A stretch of DNA of 64,000 bases. Origin: JANMJD01 sp963828405 (lineage in GTDB: Bacteria > Actinomycetota > Acidimicrobiia > Acidimicrobiales > Ilumatobacteraceae). The stretch spans positions 2,356,001 through 2,420,000 of the forward strand of contig CAWHEG010000031.1 of assembly GCA_963828405.1 (NCBI GenBank). The letters are read 5' to 3'. The notes beneath the pieces are model-generated. The model worked only from the letters and a program-made list of their open reading frames with translations, had not been told where the DNA came from and did no database searches. The position numbers were made by a program, and so were the translations under genes. The stretch's first letter is position 1. Every line of letters starts with the position of its first letter. Below, piece by piece: positions 1-9,662 of this stretch.

Positions 1-467
1 GGTTGGCGGCTGGGGAGCCGGATCGGGCCGACTACCAACGCGACCTGTCGGTCTCCCACAACAAGTTGGGTGACCTGATGCAGGGGTTGGGCCGCGGTGA
101 GGAAGCCCTGGCTCGCTACCAGGCGTCGTTAGCCATGCGTGAGCGGTTGGCGGCTGGGGAGCCGGATCGGGCCGACTACCAACGCGACCTGTCGATCTCC
201 CACGAACGGTTGGCATCCGCCGCCCGGGCGATCGAGGACCTGACGTCGGCAGCAGAATGGCAGTTGCAAGGGATCAAGATCCATCGACGCCTGATCGCCG
301 ACGATCCTGAGAACGTCGAACTGGTCCGCGAGCTCGGGGTCAAGCTCCACAACCTGGCGCCGATCAGCCAGGACCCCGTCTCGACCCTGTTGGAGGTGGT
401 CGCTCTTCTCAGGCCACTGGCCGAGGCTGGCCGCCTTGACGAACTCGGCCAGCAGGTTCTCGACTGA
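1..467 (+). CDS. TPR-repeat protein, C-terminal part (5' end outside window)
   Basis: The frame is open at the left edge and ends with TGA at 465-467, so only about 154 C-terminal residues are visible. A 48-residue unit occurs nearly twice (RLAAGEPDRADYQRDLS, then a helical stretch with LGDLMQGLGRGEEALARY), which matches the long tetratricopeptide-like repeats of actinobacterial signalling and scaffold proteins. The DNA at 1-50 is identical to 145-194, so the repeat has been recently homogenised. The last 60 residues leave the repeat pattern. Binding partner and function are unknown, and the N-terminal effector domain, if any, lies outside the window. Confidence 0.75.
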   Translation, partial: LAAGEPDRADYQRDLSVSHNKLGDLMQGLGRGEEALARYQASLAMRERLAAGEPDRADYQRDLSISHERLASAARAIEDLTSAAEWQLQGIKIHRRLIADDPENVELVRELGVKLHNLAPISQDPVSTLLEVVALLRPLAEAGRLDELGQQVLD

Positions 468-755
468 GAACGCCGATCTGATCTGGCTGTGAGTATCGCT
501 TCATCGGTCGAGTGACCGTGTTGGGCTTGGTGCTGGTGGCAGCGTTCGTGACTCCTGATTTGGCTGGCTGTCCGTTTCGGCGGGCGTGTCTTGCTGGGGA
601 TTTGTCCGTTCGCTGCTGCCGGCCCCGACCCGGGTCGAGATGCTGGCCTGATCAGGAGCCTGTCCGTCGACGCTGTCGTCGTGACTCATCACAGTCTTGC
701 CGTTGCCTCTTGTCCGGTCCGGAACCACGTTCCAGACCATCACCAAGGAGAGCAC
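468..755 (+). other. Non-coding left end of IS110 element A (candidate bridge-RNA region)
   Basis: About 288 bases separate the TPR stop from the IS110 transposase start, and I see no convincing gene in them. IS110-group elements carry a long non-coding left end that encodes the bridge RNA guiding target and donor choice, so this stretch is where it would lie. I did not fold it, and the exact left boundary of the element is not visible. Confidence 0.3.
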
Positions 756-1745
756 GTGAGCACACTGGCAGACCAGGTCGACATCGTCATCGGTGTCGAC
801 ACCCATCGAGACACGCACAGCGCCGCGATCGTCGCGCCGACCGGCGCCGAGATGCGGGCGGTCACCGTTCCGGCAACGAAGCAAGGGTACGCGCAGCTGC
901 TGAACGCCGTCGAGGCGTGGCCCCGAGCCCGGCGGGTGTGGGCGATCGAAGGGACCGCGTCCTACGGTGCCGGGCTATGCCGGGCACTGCGTCTCGGCGG
1001 GGAACGGATCATCGAGATCGATCATCCGGCGCGCCCGGCACGACGTAACGGATCCAAGACCGACGCCCTCGACGCGGTCCGTGCTGCTCGCGAGGCACTC
1101 AGCCGACCGATGCTCGGCGAACCCCGCGAGGGCGACGACCGCGAGGCGCTGCGGGTGTTGAACACGACCCGCGAGAGCGCCGTTCATGCGCGCACGCAGG
1201 CCATCAACGCCGTCCACGCCCTCGTCGTCGCCGCACCAGACTGCGTCCGAGATCGGCTCCGTGACCTCACCACCTTGCAGCTGTTGCGGCGATGCGCGGC
1301 GCTGCGGGTCCGCACGGACTGGACAATCGATGTGCAAGCGACCGTGATCGCGTTGCGGTCCAGCGCCCGGCGGGCCATCGCGTTGGAGACCGAAGCGGAC
1401 GAGCTTGAGCGGGCGATCGCACCGATCATCGCGCGGGTCGCGCCGGCGTTGATCGCCCGACGTGGTGTCGGTTCGATCACGGGCGCCGTCATCTTTTGCG
1501 CCTGGTCTCACCCCGGCCGCTGCCGGTCAGAAGCCGCGTTCGCGGCGCTCGGTGGGATCTCCCCGATCCCGGCGTCATCCGGTCAAACGGTGCGGCACCG
1601 CTTGAACCGCTGCGGTGACCGGCAACTCAACCGGGCGATTCACACCATCGTGATCACCCGCTCACGGATCGACCCCGACACCAAGGCCTACATCGAACGG
1701 CGCACCGCTCAGGGCAAGACGCCCGCGGAAATCCGGCGCTGCCTC

Positions 1746-3180
1746 ATTGGACGAGTATGAGTGATGCAGGTCACGTTGGCCTGTTCGTCGGGAGCGGCGA
1801 GGGACGGCCTCGTTGTCTTGCCACGTGATGGCCTGTTTGAGTTGGTCGCCCTCGTCGTTGCCGGGACGCGTGATCGGCACAAGAGAGCAGCCCCAACGAG
1901 GGCCGAACAATGAGGAACCGACGGTCGACCCGGCTCCAGCGGCGATGTCCGACTTGGAGGCAACGATGTTCTGTGGATGGGACTGGGGTTCAACACATCA
2001 CGGTGTGTGCGTGATCAACAATGAGGGAGCGATCGTCAAACGGTGGCTGGTCGAGCACACCGACAATGAGCTCGGCACGCTCTTCGTTGAACTCGCGGCG
2101 ATTGCCGACGCGAGGGTGATGCCGGTCGCTATCGAGCGTGGTGAAGGGCTCGTCGTCGGGTTGATCGCTGGTGCTGGGCATCCGGTATTGATGGTCGAGC
2201 CGGCAGCGTTCAAAGCAGCCCGCCCGCGGTGGGGGTCGGCCGGCGCGAAGTCCGATCTCGGTGACGCGTTCATGCTCGCCGACTATGCCAGAACCGACGG
2301 CCACCGGCTTCGACGAGTGGAACCCGTTGCCGAGGCCACGCGGGAACTCGGTGCACTCGTTCGCGCCCGGACCTCGCTGGTCGAAGCGCGTACCGCTGCA
2401 TCGAACCAGTTATGGGCGATCCTTGCCGAGCATTGGCCTGGCGCAGGGATCCTGTTCCAGAAGCTGATCTCGCAGATCGCGCTGGCGTTCCTGACGGACT
2501 ACCCGACGCCACAATCGGCGATGCTGCTCGGGGAGGGCCGGATGCAGCAGTTCTGCCGCCGTCACGCGTATCGGGGCGGCAAGTCACCGGCCGTGCTCCT
2601 CGGCCGCCTGCGCGCCGCGCCGGCGAACGCGGACCCGATCTCACCGGTGATATTGGCAGCGATCATTCGGGGCTCGGTCGCCCAGATCCGAACCCTCAAC
2701 ACCGAGATCACGCATCTCGAACGTGACATCGCCACCGCACTCGCAGCACACCCCAAAGCTGCGCTGCTCGCCACGCTGCCTCGAGTCGCGAACGTGAGCC
2801 TCGCGCAGCTGATCGCCGAGATCGGACCGTTGCTCGAACGCTGCGACAACCCTGAACAAGTGGCGGCGATGTGCGGAGCTGCACCGGTGACACGTGCGTC
2901 CGGAAAGTCACGAACGGTCGGGTTCCGCTACGCCGCGAACAAGCCGGCCCGGGTCGCGATCACCGGGTTCGCCGACAACTCCAGACACTCGTCCGCGTGG
3001 GCTGGCGACAGCTACCGGCGCGCTCGCGCCCGAGGCGCCCGCCATCCACACGCGGTGCGCATCCTCGCCCGCGGCTGGATCCGCGTCATCTGGGCCTGCT
3101 GGACGACCAACACCATCTACGACCCCTCACGACACCGCAGCGAACAACTTCTCGCAACACGGACTTGACCAAGAGAACTC
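1746..3180 (+). mobile_element. IS110-family element B inserted in the transposase of element A
   Basis: CTC occurs at both junctions (1743-1745 and 3178-3180), and excision of 1435 bases restores the host transposase frame exactly. A shared short core without a longer target duplication is what IS110-family recombination produces. The layout is a left non-coding end of about 220 bases (1746-1965), one transposase, and a right end of only about 12 bases. That matches the IS110 subgroup, whose guide RNA lies upstream of the transposase. Confidence 0.85.
1966..3168 (+). CDS. IS110-family transposase of element B
   Basis: I chose ATG 1966 because GGAGG at 1956-1960 is correctly spaced; ATG 1945 is an in-frame alternative. 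The 400-residue product starts MFCGWDWGSTHHGVCV, the RuvC-like DEDD domain with its first acidic residue in GWDWG. It continues with VEPAAFKAARPRWGSAGAKSD and a C-terminal Transposase_20 region (LATLPRVANVSLAQLIAEIG, then AMCGAAPVTRASGKS with the expected serine-bearing motif). The frame is intact. It is only distantly similar to the element A transposase, so the two are different IS110 types. It probably acts with a guide RNA from 1746-1965. Confidence 0.88.
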   Translation: MFCGWDWGSTHHGVCVINNEGAIVKRWLVEHTDNELGTLFVELAAIADARVMPVAIERGEGLVVGLIAGAGHPVLMVEPAAFKAARPRWGSAGAKSDLGDAFMLADYARTDGHRLRRVEPVAEATRELGALVRARTSLVEARTAASNQLWAILAEHWPGAGILFQKLISQIALAFLTDYPTPQSAMLLGEGRMQQFCRRHAYRGGKSPAVLLGRLRAAPANADPISPVILAAIIRGSVAQIRTLNTEITHLERDIATALAAHPKAALLATLPRVANVSLAQLIAEIGPLLERCDNPEQVAAMCGAAPVTRASGKSRTVGFRYAANKPARVAITGFADNSRHSSAWAGDSYRRARARGARHPHAVRILARGWIRVIWACWTTNTIYDPSRHRSEQLLATRT

Positions 3181-3393
3181 AAGCGCTACGTCGTCCGCGA
3201 GATCTTCCGACTCCTCGAACACGCGGCCCCACCGAACCCGCCAGCCGAAGCGTGATGACCGCCGACCGACTGCCTCGCGAGAATGTTCCTCCGGGGACTT
3301 GACAGGACATAGGAGCATCCCCACTTCCGGGGTGTCGCGACGAGGGTGGATTCGGGGGGTCGTGGCTACACCTCACGCAAGGTAGGTGTGTCG

Positions 3394-6300
3394 ATGTCGA
3401 AGTCGAACTGGGGGCGGGGTAGGCCGTTGACGTCGAAGCGTGACTTGTACGTTCAGTTGATGAACCAGGGGCTGAACAACAGCGAAGCGTGCCGGCAGGT
3501 CGGCGTGAACCGCAAGACCGGGCAACGCTGGCGGCTCGGCCGTGTCGTGACCGATCCCAAGTACGGTGTCTACCGTTACGACCCGATCGTGCCGCCGGGC
3601 TCGACCGCACCGGGGTCGGACCGGTATCTGTCGGGTGAGGAACGTATCGTGATCGCCGATGGTGTGCGGGCCGGACGTTCGAAACGTCTCATCGCGGGCG
3701 AGTTGGGCCGCAGCGTTTCCACGGTGTGCAGGGAGGTGCTCCGTAACGCCGAGACATCTGGCGAGTATCGGCCGCACGCGGCGCATCAGCGGATGCTCAC
3801 TCGACGGCCCCGCCCGAAGCATCGTCGGGTCGTTGTCAACCGCGAGCTACGCGGCCTGATCCAGGAACGCCTCGACAAACGCTGGAGCCCAGAGCAGATC
3901 TCCAACAACCTGCGACTCGAACAGCCAGACCGTGGGGACCTGCGTCTCGCTCCCGAATCGATCTACCAGGCGATCTACGCACCATCGAGTGTGCTCACGA
4001 CCGGCCCACGCCTCGCGTTGCGCACGGGACGGCTCCATCGGCAGCGCCGAAACGAGGGTAAACGTCATTCCCGGTTCGTGGTCCCGATGACGCCAATCAA
4101 GGACCGACCAGCCGTCGTCGAGGACCGTGGGGAGGGCGGCCATTGGGAAGGAGATTTGGTGCGCCACGAGGTGCTGTTGAACCGTGCGGTGATGAAAGGG
4201 CACCGCCTTCTGTTCGTCGCAGCGAGCAGTTGAAGCTGGGGGCAGCCTGGCAGGCCGGAACGGGCTTGTTGGGTGGCAAGCAGCCCCGACAACGCCGGGA
4301 CAGGCCAGCACTGTCAGATGGTTTGGGTCCGGCAAGCAAGACAGGACGGTGTACGTGAGAAACCAGCGTTTGAAAGCTCCTCAATCTTCCCTCCAGCTCG
4401 AACCTGACGGATCTGGGCTGGTCAGCGGCGCGCACCCACCACGTTTGTGGCGGGGAACTCCTCCACCGATTTGTGTCGTCGGTGCGGAGGCCACGGTGAA
4501 TGCCTGCGGCGTAGCCGTGGCGATGCCGCAGGGGCATAGCTGGGCACCACCCCTGTCGAACGGTTCACAGTGAACGTGGGAACCATCCCGGCGGTCCCCA
4601 ACCCGGTCAGCTGCCTGCTGGCCGGAGGGAACGCGCGTTGCCGGCGGATGCCGCCGGGATGGGACGGAGGGGTCGTAGTAGTCCGAGCGCAGGAAAGCTG
4701 TGCACATGGCGAAGGACCCCAGCGTGTTCGCAGTCTTGTAGTTGAACGTGGAGGCCGCTGATGAATATCGGCGCTCCGTGGCCCGACCTCGAGGAGGCCG
4801 AACTGCGGGTACTCGTGACACAAACGAAACTGCACCAATGGGCGGCCACTGATCCTGGCCGCTGTTTCGATGACATTTACAACCTCGTGTATGACCCGTC
4901 GTTCCTCGTTGTTGCGTGGAACAGGGTGCGGGGCAACAAGGGTGCACGATCCGCCGGTGTCGATGGAGTGACTCCTCGCTCCGTCGTGTTCGGCGCCGGA
5001 GAACTCCTCACTGGGCTACGAGACGATCTCAAGGCTCAAGGGTTTGAACCGGTGCCGGTGCGGGAGAAGATGGTCCCGAAGACCGGCGGGAAGTTCCGCC
5101 GGTTGGGCATCCCGACCGTCTCCGACCGGATCGTTCAAGCCTCGTTGAAGCTGGTCCTCGAACCAATCTTCGAGGCGGACTTCAAACCATGCTCATATGG
5201 TTTCCGTCCGAAACGCCGCTCGCAGGACGCGATCGCTGAGATCCACTTCTTTGCTTCACCGACTCGGAACTACGAGTGGGTGTTCGAAGGAGACATCACA
5301 GCATGCTTCGATGAGATCGACCACACCGCCCTCATGGGACGGGTGCGACGTCGCGTCGGGGACAAACGGGTTCTACGGCTGGTGAGATCGTTCCTGAAAG
5401 CCGGGGTCCTCGGTGAGGACGCCGTGCACAGGGAAACGATCGCTGGGACACCCCAAGGCGGGATCCTCTCACCGCTGCTGGCCAACATCGCGTTGTCGGT
5501 CCTTGACGAACATTTCACTGCGAAGTGGGATGCTCTCGGCACGGAATACCACCGCTCCAAGCATCGCCGCAATGGCGGCGCCGTCTGCCGATTCGTCCGC
5601 TACGCGGACGACTTCGTCGTGATGGTGTCCGGCACCCGCGACCATGCCGAGCAACTACGCGACGAGGTCACAGCAGTGCTCGCCCCGATCGGCTTGCGCC
5701 TCTCGGAAGCGAAGACGAGGATCTGCCACATCGACGAGGGTTTCGATTTCCTCGGGTTCCGCATCCAACGGAAACGCCGCAGGGGAACGAACAAACGGCA
5801 CGTCTACACGTACCCGTCGAAGAAGGCGCTCGCGTCGATCATCGACAAAGTACGCACGCTGACACGCCGCAGCTGGCATCGAGATCTTGTCACCCTGCTG
5901 AACCGGCTCAACCCGGTGCTGCGGGGATGGTGCAACTACTTCAAGCACGGGGTGTCCAAACGGGCCTTCGGATACGTCGACAACTTCGCTTGGCGACGAA
6001 TCATCATCTGGCTACGCAAACGCCACTTCAAGCTGAACTGGGCAACGATCCGCCGACGACATCTCCCCACGTGGGAGATCACCGCCGACGGTGTCACGAT
6101 GTTCCGACCGAGAGCGGTCGAGGTCACTCGCTACCGCACCCGGTTCAACATCCCCACACCATGGACAACACCAGGATCAGCCGCAACAGCGGCATGAACA
6201 CGTGGAGAGCCGGATGCGATGAAAGTCGCACGTCCGGTTCGGAGGGCGGGCCGCAGAAACCCACCAGCCGAAAGGCTGACACGGGCGCTGCGGCTCGACC

Positions 6301-6749
6301 CCTACATCACTGGCACCATGAACCAGTCGGCGATCGGCACCCTCGTCGAGCGGGTCAGCCGGTTCACGGTTCTCGTGCACTTCGTCGGCACTCACGACGC
6401 CGAACAGTTGCGCGACTCGATGATCGAGATCTTCAACCGGTTGCCGTCGAGTGCTCGGCGGTCATTGACATGGGACCAGGGGATCGAGATGGCCCGCCAT
6501 CGCGAGTTCACCGCCGCGACGACGATGCCGGTGTTCTTCTGCGAGCCCCGGTCACCCTGGCAGCGAGGCACGAACGAGAACACCAACGGACTGTTGCGCC
6601 AGTACTTCCCCAAGGGCACCGACCTGTCCATCTACACGCCCGAAGACCTCTGCCACGTTGCTGACGAGCTCAACGGCCGACCACGAAAGACCCTCGGCTG
6701 GAGCACCCCGGCAGCGGTCTTCGCTACGCTCCAAATCTCCGCCGTGTAG
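3394..6749 (+). CDS. IS30-family transposase, exons 3394-4158 and 6306-6749
   Basis: The first exon begins MSKSNWGRGRPL and contains a helix-turn-helix (NNSEACRQVGVNRKTGQRW) and RSVSTVCREVLRN. It ends at GHWEGDL, the first catalytic Asp motif of IS30 DDE transposases. The second exon resumes in frame with ITGTMNQSAIGTLVERV, then LTWDQG (second Asp) and NENTNGLLRQYFPKG (third acidic residue), ending at TAG 6749. The group II intron at 4159-6305 sits two codons after the first catalytic Asp. Splicing would give an uninterrupted protein of about 402 residues, so the gene may still work. Unspliced RNA would give a 279-residue dead product ending at 4233. Confidence 0.85.
4761..6197 (+). CDS. ltrA: Group II intron reverse transcriptase/maturase
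   Basis: ATG 4761 has GGAGG at 4750-4754. The 478-residue protein has the full reverse transcriptase core: KFRRLGIPTVSDRIVQ (about 111-126), FEGDITACFDEID with catalytic Asp near 178, GTPQGGILSPLLANI (about 229-243) and RYADDF (YADD at 281-284). A maturase X domain follows with LRGWCNYFKHG and ends at NIPTPW. No HNH endonuclease domain follows, so target-site priming probably uses an existing nick or the replication fork, as in other endonuclease-less introns. It helps fold the intron for splicing and copies it into DNA during mobility. The frame is intact. Confidence 0.95.
   Translation: MNIGAPWPDLEEAELRVLVTQTKLHQWAATDPGRCFDDIYNLVYDPSFLVVAWNRVRGNKGARSAGVDGVTPRSVVFGAGELLTGLRDDLKAQGFEPVPVREKMVPKTGGKFRRLGIPTVSDRIVQASLKLVLEPIFEADFKPCSYGFRPKRRSQDAIAEIHFFASPTRNYEWVFEGDITACFDEIDHTALMGRVRRRVGDKRVLRLVRSFLKAGVLGEDAVHRETIAGTPQGGILSPLLANIALSVLDEHFTAKWDALGTEYHRSKHRRNGGAVCRFVRYADDFVVMVSGTRDHAEQLRDEVTAVLAPIGLRLSEAKTRICHIDEGFDFLGFRIQRKRRRGTNKRHVYTYPSKKALASIIDKVRTLTRRSWHRDLVTLLNRLNPVLRGWCNYFKHGVSKRAFGYVDNFAWRRIIIWLRKRHFKLNWATIRRRHLPTWEITADGVTMFRPRAVEVTRYRTRFNIPTPWTTPGSAATAA
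6207..6240 (+). ncRNA. Group II intron domain V
   Basis: The 34 bases start GAGCCGGATGCGATGAAAG and close with TCCGGTTC, forming the catalytic hairpin with AGC-type triad and GAAA tetraloop that is the most conserved part of group II introns. It lies 66 bases before the 3' splice site, leaving room for domain VI. Confidence 0.93.
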
Positions 6750-7019
6750 CCACGACCGCTGGAACCCGCCTCGGCAACCCGGGGCCAACTCGGATCGGCG
6801 TTTTCAGTTCTCGACAGCGCGCTCAGCCTGCGAGAGACATGACGGGTCTCAAGACCGGTCCGACTCGGTCCGCGGCGTTACGCACGGCCGAGGCGGTCAT
6901 CGCGAAGTAATGCCCGGACTGTGTGGGGTGGGTAGGTCGCCGAGGCTGGTCGGCTCTTCAGCGACGAACCCGAGCTAGAGCACCTCTGGTGCGACAGGGT
7001 TGAAAGATGAGGCAAGTTT

Positions 7020-8497
7020 TCAGGCGGCGGTCTTGAGGCGCGCCCGGTTGAGGTAGTTGCCGACGTGGCTGTCGATTTGGCGGTAGGCGGCGCGTAGCGG
7101 TGGGGGTGCTGGTGGTCGGTCAGCGGCGAGGAGCTGGGGCAGGAGCCGGTCGCCGAGTTTGGTGTAGGTGATCGGCGACGCGTTGACCGTCGGCGGTGAG
7201 CACGTACGTGTTCGATCTCGGGAGCCGCTCGATCAGACGCAGGAGCCGAAGCCGGCGCAGGTCGTAAGTCATCTGCTGTTGGGTGTAGGTGCTGCCGAGC
7301 AGTTGGGACACCAAGCCACGGAGGGTCTTGTTGGTGAAACCGACGACGGACACGAGTGAGGTGGTGAGTGCACCGGTCAGGGCCATGGCGCGTGGGTCAC
7401 CGAAGCGTAAGGCTCCGGTTCGTTGGCCCTCCTGTAGCGAGGGCTGTGAGATGCGTTCCCAGAGGGACGTCTCGATGGCACAGCCCTGACCGGCACGTTC
7501 ACATTCCAGCAGACGACGATTCGCCACGCGTGCTTTGGCGACGAGTTCGGCCAGGTTCTCCAATCGGCGTTTGACGCCAAGATCGGTGGGTGAGTTGACG
7601 ACGGTCTCGATTCGCAGTGCTCGTCCTTCCTTCAGGTATTGCTTGATCCTTGAGTGCTTGTAGAAGGCGTTGACGGTGACCTCGGTGCCGCGGGTGACGA
7701 CCTTGGTGGCGAACTCGCCGGTCGTGTTGCGGCGGATCTGCGGTTGAAGATCAGCTTGATCTCGTCGGGGCGGCCGATATCCAAGTTGTCGGCAACGACC
7801 GCTTCGAAGAACGCCCGTGCCGCGGCGGGGGGCGTCGAACACGATCGTGCGGAACACCTCGATCTGGCGCATCGACAACTCCCACCAATACCCACCCGCC
7901 CGATCGACCGCGGTGAGCGGGGTGGGGATCTGGCGCATCCACCGCTCGAAGAACAACTGGATCTGCACCGGGCCAAGCCGATCACACACCGCCTGCAACC
8001 GGGCCGGTTCATCGCAGGTGGCGAACCCGTTGGCCAGCTCGGTGTATCCGATCCCGGCCCGGGTGGCTTGACGTTTGGCCCACTCGTGCCCGTTGATCCA
8101 CACCTTCGCCGGGTAGGGGAAGTAGGTGCAGATCTTGATGAACCCGGCCCCGAACTCGGCGTCGAGCACATAGAAGTAGAACACCGACACCCGCCGATCA
8201 GCCTTGGCGAACCTGAAATACGACACCCCGCCTGACGAGGTTGCGCGGGTGGCGGTGAACACGTTGTGGAACTCCTGGCCGACACCGATCGCCACCACCC
8301 CCGGCCCGGTCGCCGCGTCCAGGAAGGGGCGGATCACGTCGATCTGGCGGTCGTGTTTCCCGAACCGGACCATCGGGATCCCGTTCGCCTTGGCGTACTT
8401 GTCGACAGCAGCCCGGAACCGGTTGCCGATCTTTTCCATCAACGCCGGCGACGGGAACGGCTTGCCGAGATGATCACGCATAAACCGGGCCACCTGA
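7020..8497 (-). pseudogene. Actinobacterial protein of unknown function, main part, interrupted by IS21 and frameshifted
   Basis: The reading includes VARFMRDHLGKPFPSPAL, DRRVSVFYFYVLDAEFG, KVWINGHEWAKRQA, GYWWELSMRQIEVFRTIVF and LRIETVVNSPTDLGVK, typical of a widespread actinobacterial family of about 530 residues whose role I do not know. The 5' end is missing because IS21 (8498-11488) interrupts it; the first 35 or so codons lie at 11489-11598. Three single-base frameshifts are apparent: near 7828 and 7745 (compensating, with the true reading RAFFEAVVADNLDIGRP between them), and near 7186, after which the authentic tail AITYTKLGDRLLPQLL continues to a stop at 7020. The family is often beside mobile elements. 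Confidence 0.75.
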
Positions 8498-8567
8498 TGT
8501 CAGCCGTCACGTAATTCCCTGAGGCTGGCGTCACGGTATTCCCTGACTCGGCCTGCGGGTTTCTTGT

Positions 8568-8906
8568 CTACTCGATGGTGCCTCCTTCGGGTTGGGGGTC
8601 GAGGAGTTGTTGGAGGTCGCGGGCGAGGGCGGTGGCGCTGAATCGTCCGAGGTCGTGGCCGACGACGACGGTGTCGGGTCCACGGCGGAGTTGCACGGTC
8701 CAGGAGCGCGAGAGGTGCCGCGCGTTCCTGCCGGGATCGCTGTCGGGCTGATCGACCTCGACGAGGAGCGGTGGGGGTGCTCCACGCCTGCGGGTGCGGG
8801 AGGGCCGACATCGTGGTGAGCAGTATTTGAACGGCCGGCCGGGGGTCCCGGTTCGGTCGGGGATCGTGTTGGTGCAGCCCTCGGCGGCGCAGGTCGTGCC
8901 GGTCAT
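8568..8906 (-). CDS. Small zinc-ribbon-like protein downstream of istB
   Basis: The 112-residue frame starts at ATG 8906, overlapping the istB stop by four bases (ATGA), which implies translational coupling. Its N-terminus has four cysteines in CAAEGCTN...YCSPRC, a probable zinc-binding knuckle. The C-terminal half contains VVVGHDLGRFSATALARDLQQLL. Proteins of this kind accompany istB in some actinobacterial IS21 elements. Their role in transposition is not established as far as I know. Confidence 0.7.
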   Translation of the reverse strand: MTGTTCAAEGCTNTIPDRTGTPGRPFKYCSPRCRPSRTRRRGAPPPLLVEVDQPDSDPGRNARHLSRSWTVQLRRGPDTVVVGHDLGRFSATALARDLQQLLDPQPEGGTIE

Positions 8907-9662
8907 CGGGCTGGCGTCTTGGTCGTCGCGCCGGGTCGTTTGTTGGGCCGGTAGGACTTGCCGTCCATGTGGACGTGGTGGGCGACGTTGACGATGCGGT
9001 CGAGGATCGACTCGGCCACGACGGGGTTCGGGAACAGCGTGTACCAGTCCGAGGCTTGGCGGTTCGCGGTGAAGATCGTGGGCTTCGGTCCCCGTTCTGT
9101 GATGAGCTCGTAGAGGTCGTCGGCCTGGCTGAGCGTGAAGTCCCGGATGGCGAAATCGTCGAGGATCAACACGGCGGGTCGGGCCCAGCGCCGCAGCCGT
9201 GTTTCCCAGCTGCGGTCGGCGTGACCGCCGGCGAGGTCGGCGAGCGAGCCGCGACGTTTTGGTGAACGCGACGCTGTGCCCGCGGCGGCAGGCCTGGTGA
9301 CCGAGCGCTTGGGCGATCATGGACTTCCCGACACCGACGGGACCGTGGAGGATGATCGACTCGCCGGCGTCGACGAAGCGCAGCGTGGCGAGATCGCGGA
9401 TCACCGCGACGGGGATCTTCGGGTTGAACGAGAAGTCGTAGTCCTCGATCGTGGCGAGCTGCTCGAAGCGGGCGGCTTTGATCCGTCGGGTCAACCCGAC
9501 GTCGTCGCGGCGCGCGGTCTCGTCTTGGCAGAGGACCTCGAGAAGCTCGACGTGGCCGAGCTCACCGGCGGTCGCCTGCGCGAGACGCACGCTGATGGTG
9601 TCGAGCATCCCGAACAGCTTGAGTCGGGCGAGGACTTCTTCGAGTTGATGGACGCCGGTCAT
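8903..9662 (-). pseudogene. istB: IS21 helper ATPase IstB, frameshifted
   Basis: ATG 9662 overlaps the istA stop. The protein begins MTGVHQLEEVLARLKLFGML and contains Walker A in HGPVGVGKSMIAQALGHQA. After FTKTSRLA (near 9240) the frame is lost. The expected continuation, with Walker B in VLILDDFAIRDFTLSQADDLY and TANRQASDWYTLFPNP, is read in another frame down to the stop at 8903. One single-base indel would restore an IstB of about 250 residues. IstB is the AAA+ target-selection partner of IstA. Confidence 0.85.

Larger units (their letters stand above)
756..3255 (+). pseudogene. IS110-family transposase of element A, split by IS110 element B
   Basis: The start is GTG 756 with AAGGAG at 745-750. 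The N-terminal part has the DEDD/RuvC-like beginning IVIGVDTHRDTHSAAI. The C-terminal part has the Transposase_20 segment GVGSITGAVI and FAALGGISPIPASSGQ. After EIRRCL (codon CTC at 1743-1745) the frame runs into foreign sequence and stops at 1758-1760. The missing tail, KRYVVREIFRLLE through PPAEA then stop, resumes in frame at 3181-3255. The intact protein would be about 354 residues. It belongs to the bridge-RNA-guided recombinases that cut and rejoin at a short core. The copy is inactivated unless the truncated form still works. Confidence 0.85.
480..3330 (+). mobile_element. IS110-family element A, interrupted by IS110 element B
   Basis: The element contains a split transposase (756-1745 joined to 3181-3255) and ends shortly after a CTTGACAGGACATAGGAGC stretch near 3300, which resembles right ends of actinobacterial IS110 elements. 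Both outer boundaries are approximate. Removing 1746-3180 restores a continuous transposase reading frame, so element B entered element A. Confidence 0.7.
4159..6305 (+). mobile_element. Group II intron with reverse transcriptase/maturase
   Basis: The 5' boundary is GTGCG (4159-4163), the canonical group II start, immediately after the exon codon TTG. The 3' end is ...CCCCTAC with the usual terminal AY at 6304-6305. Joining the flanks restores the IS30 frame. The 2147-base intron contains a maturase gene (4761-6197), domain V (6207-6240) and a domain VI region (6241-6305). Group II introns are self-splicing ribozymes that retrohome by reverse splicing. The long non-coding stretch 4234-4760 is intron domains I-IV rather than a missing gene. 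Confidence 0.92.
3345..6770 (+). mobile_element. IS30-family element carrying a group II intron
   Basis: A perfect 13-bp inverted pair GTCGTGGCTACAC (3359-3371) and its complement (6744-6756) lies inside an imperfect terminal repeat of about 27 bp reaching roughly 3345 and 6770. Without the intron the element is about 1.28 kb, normal for IS30. No clear target duplication is visible. Confidence 0.8.
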
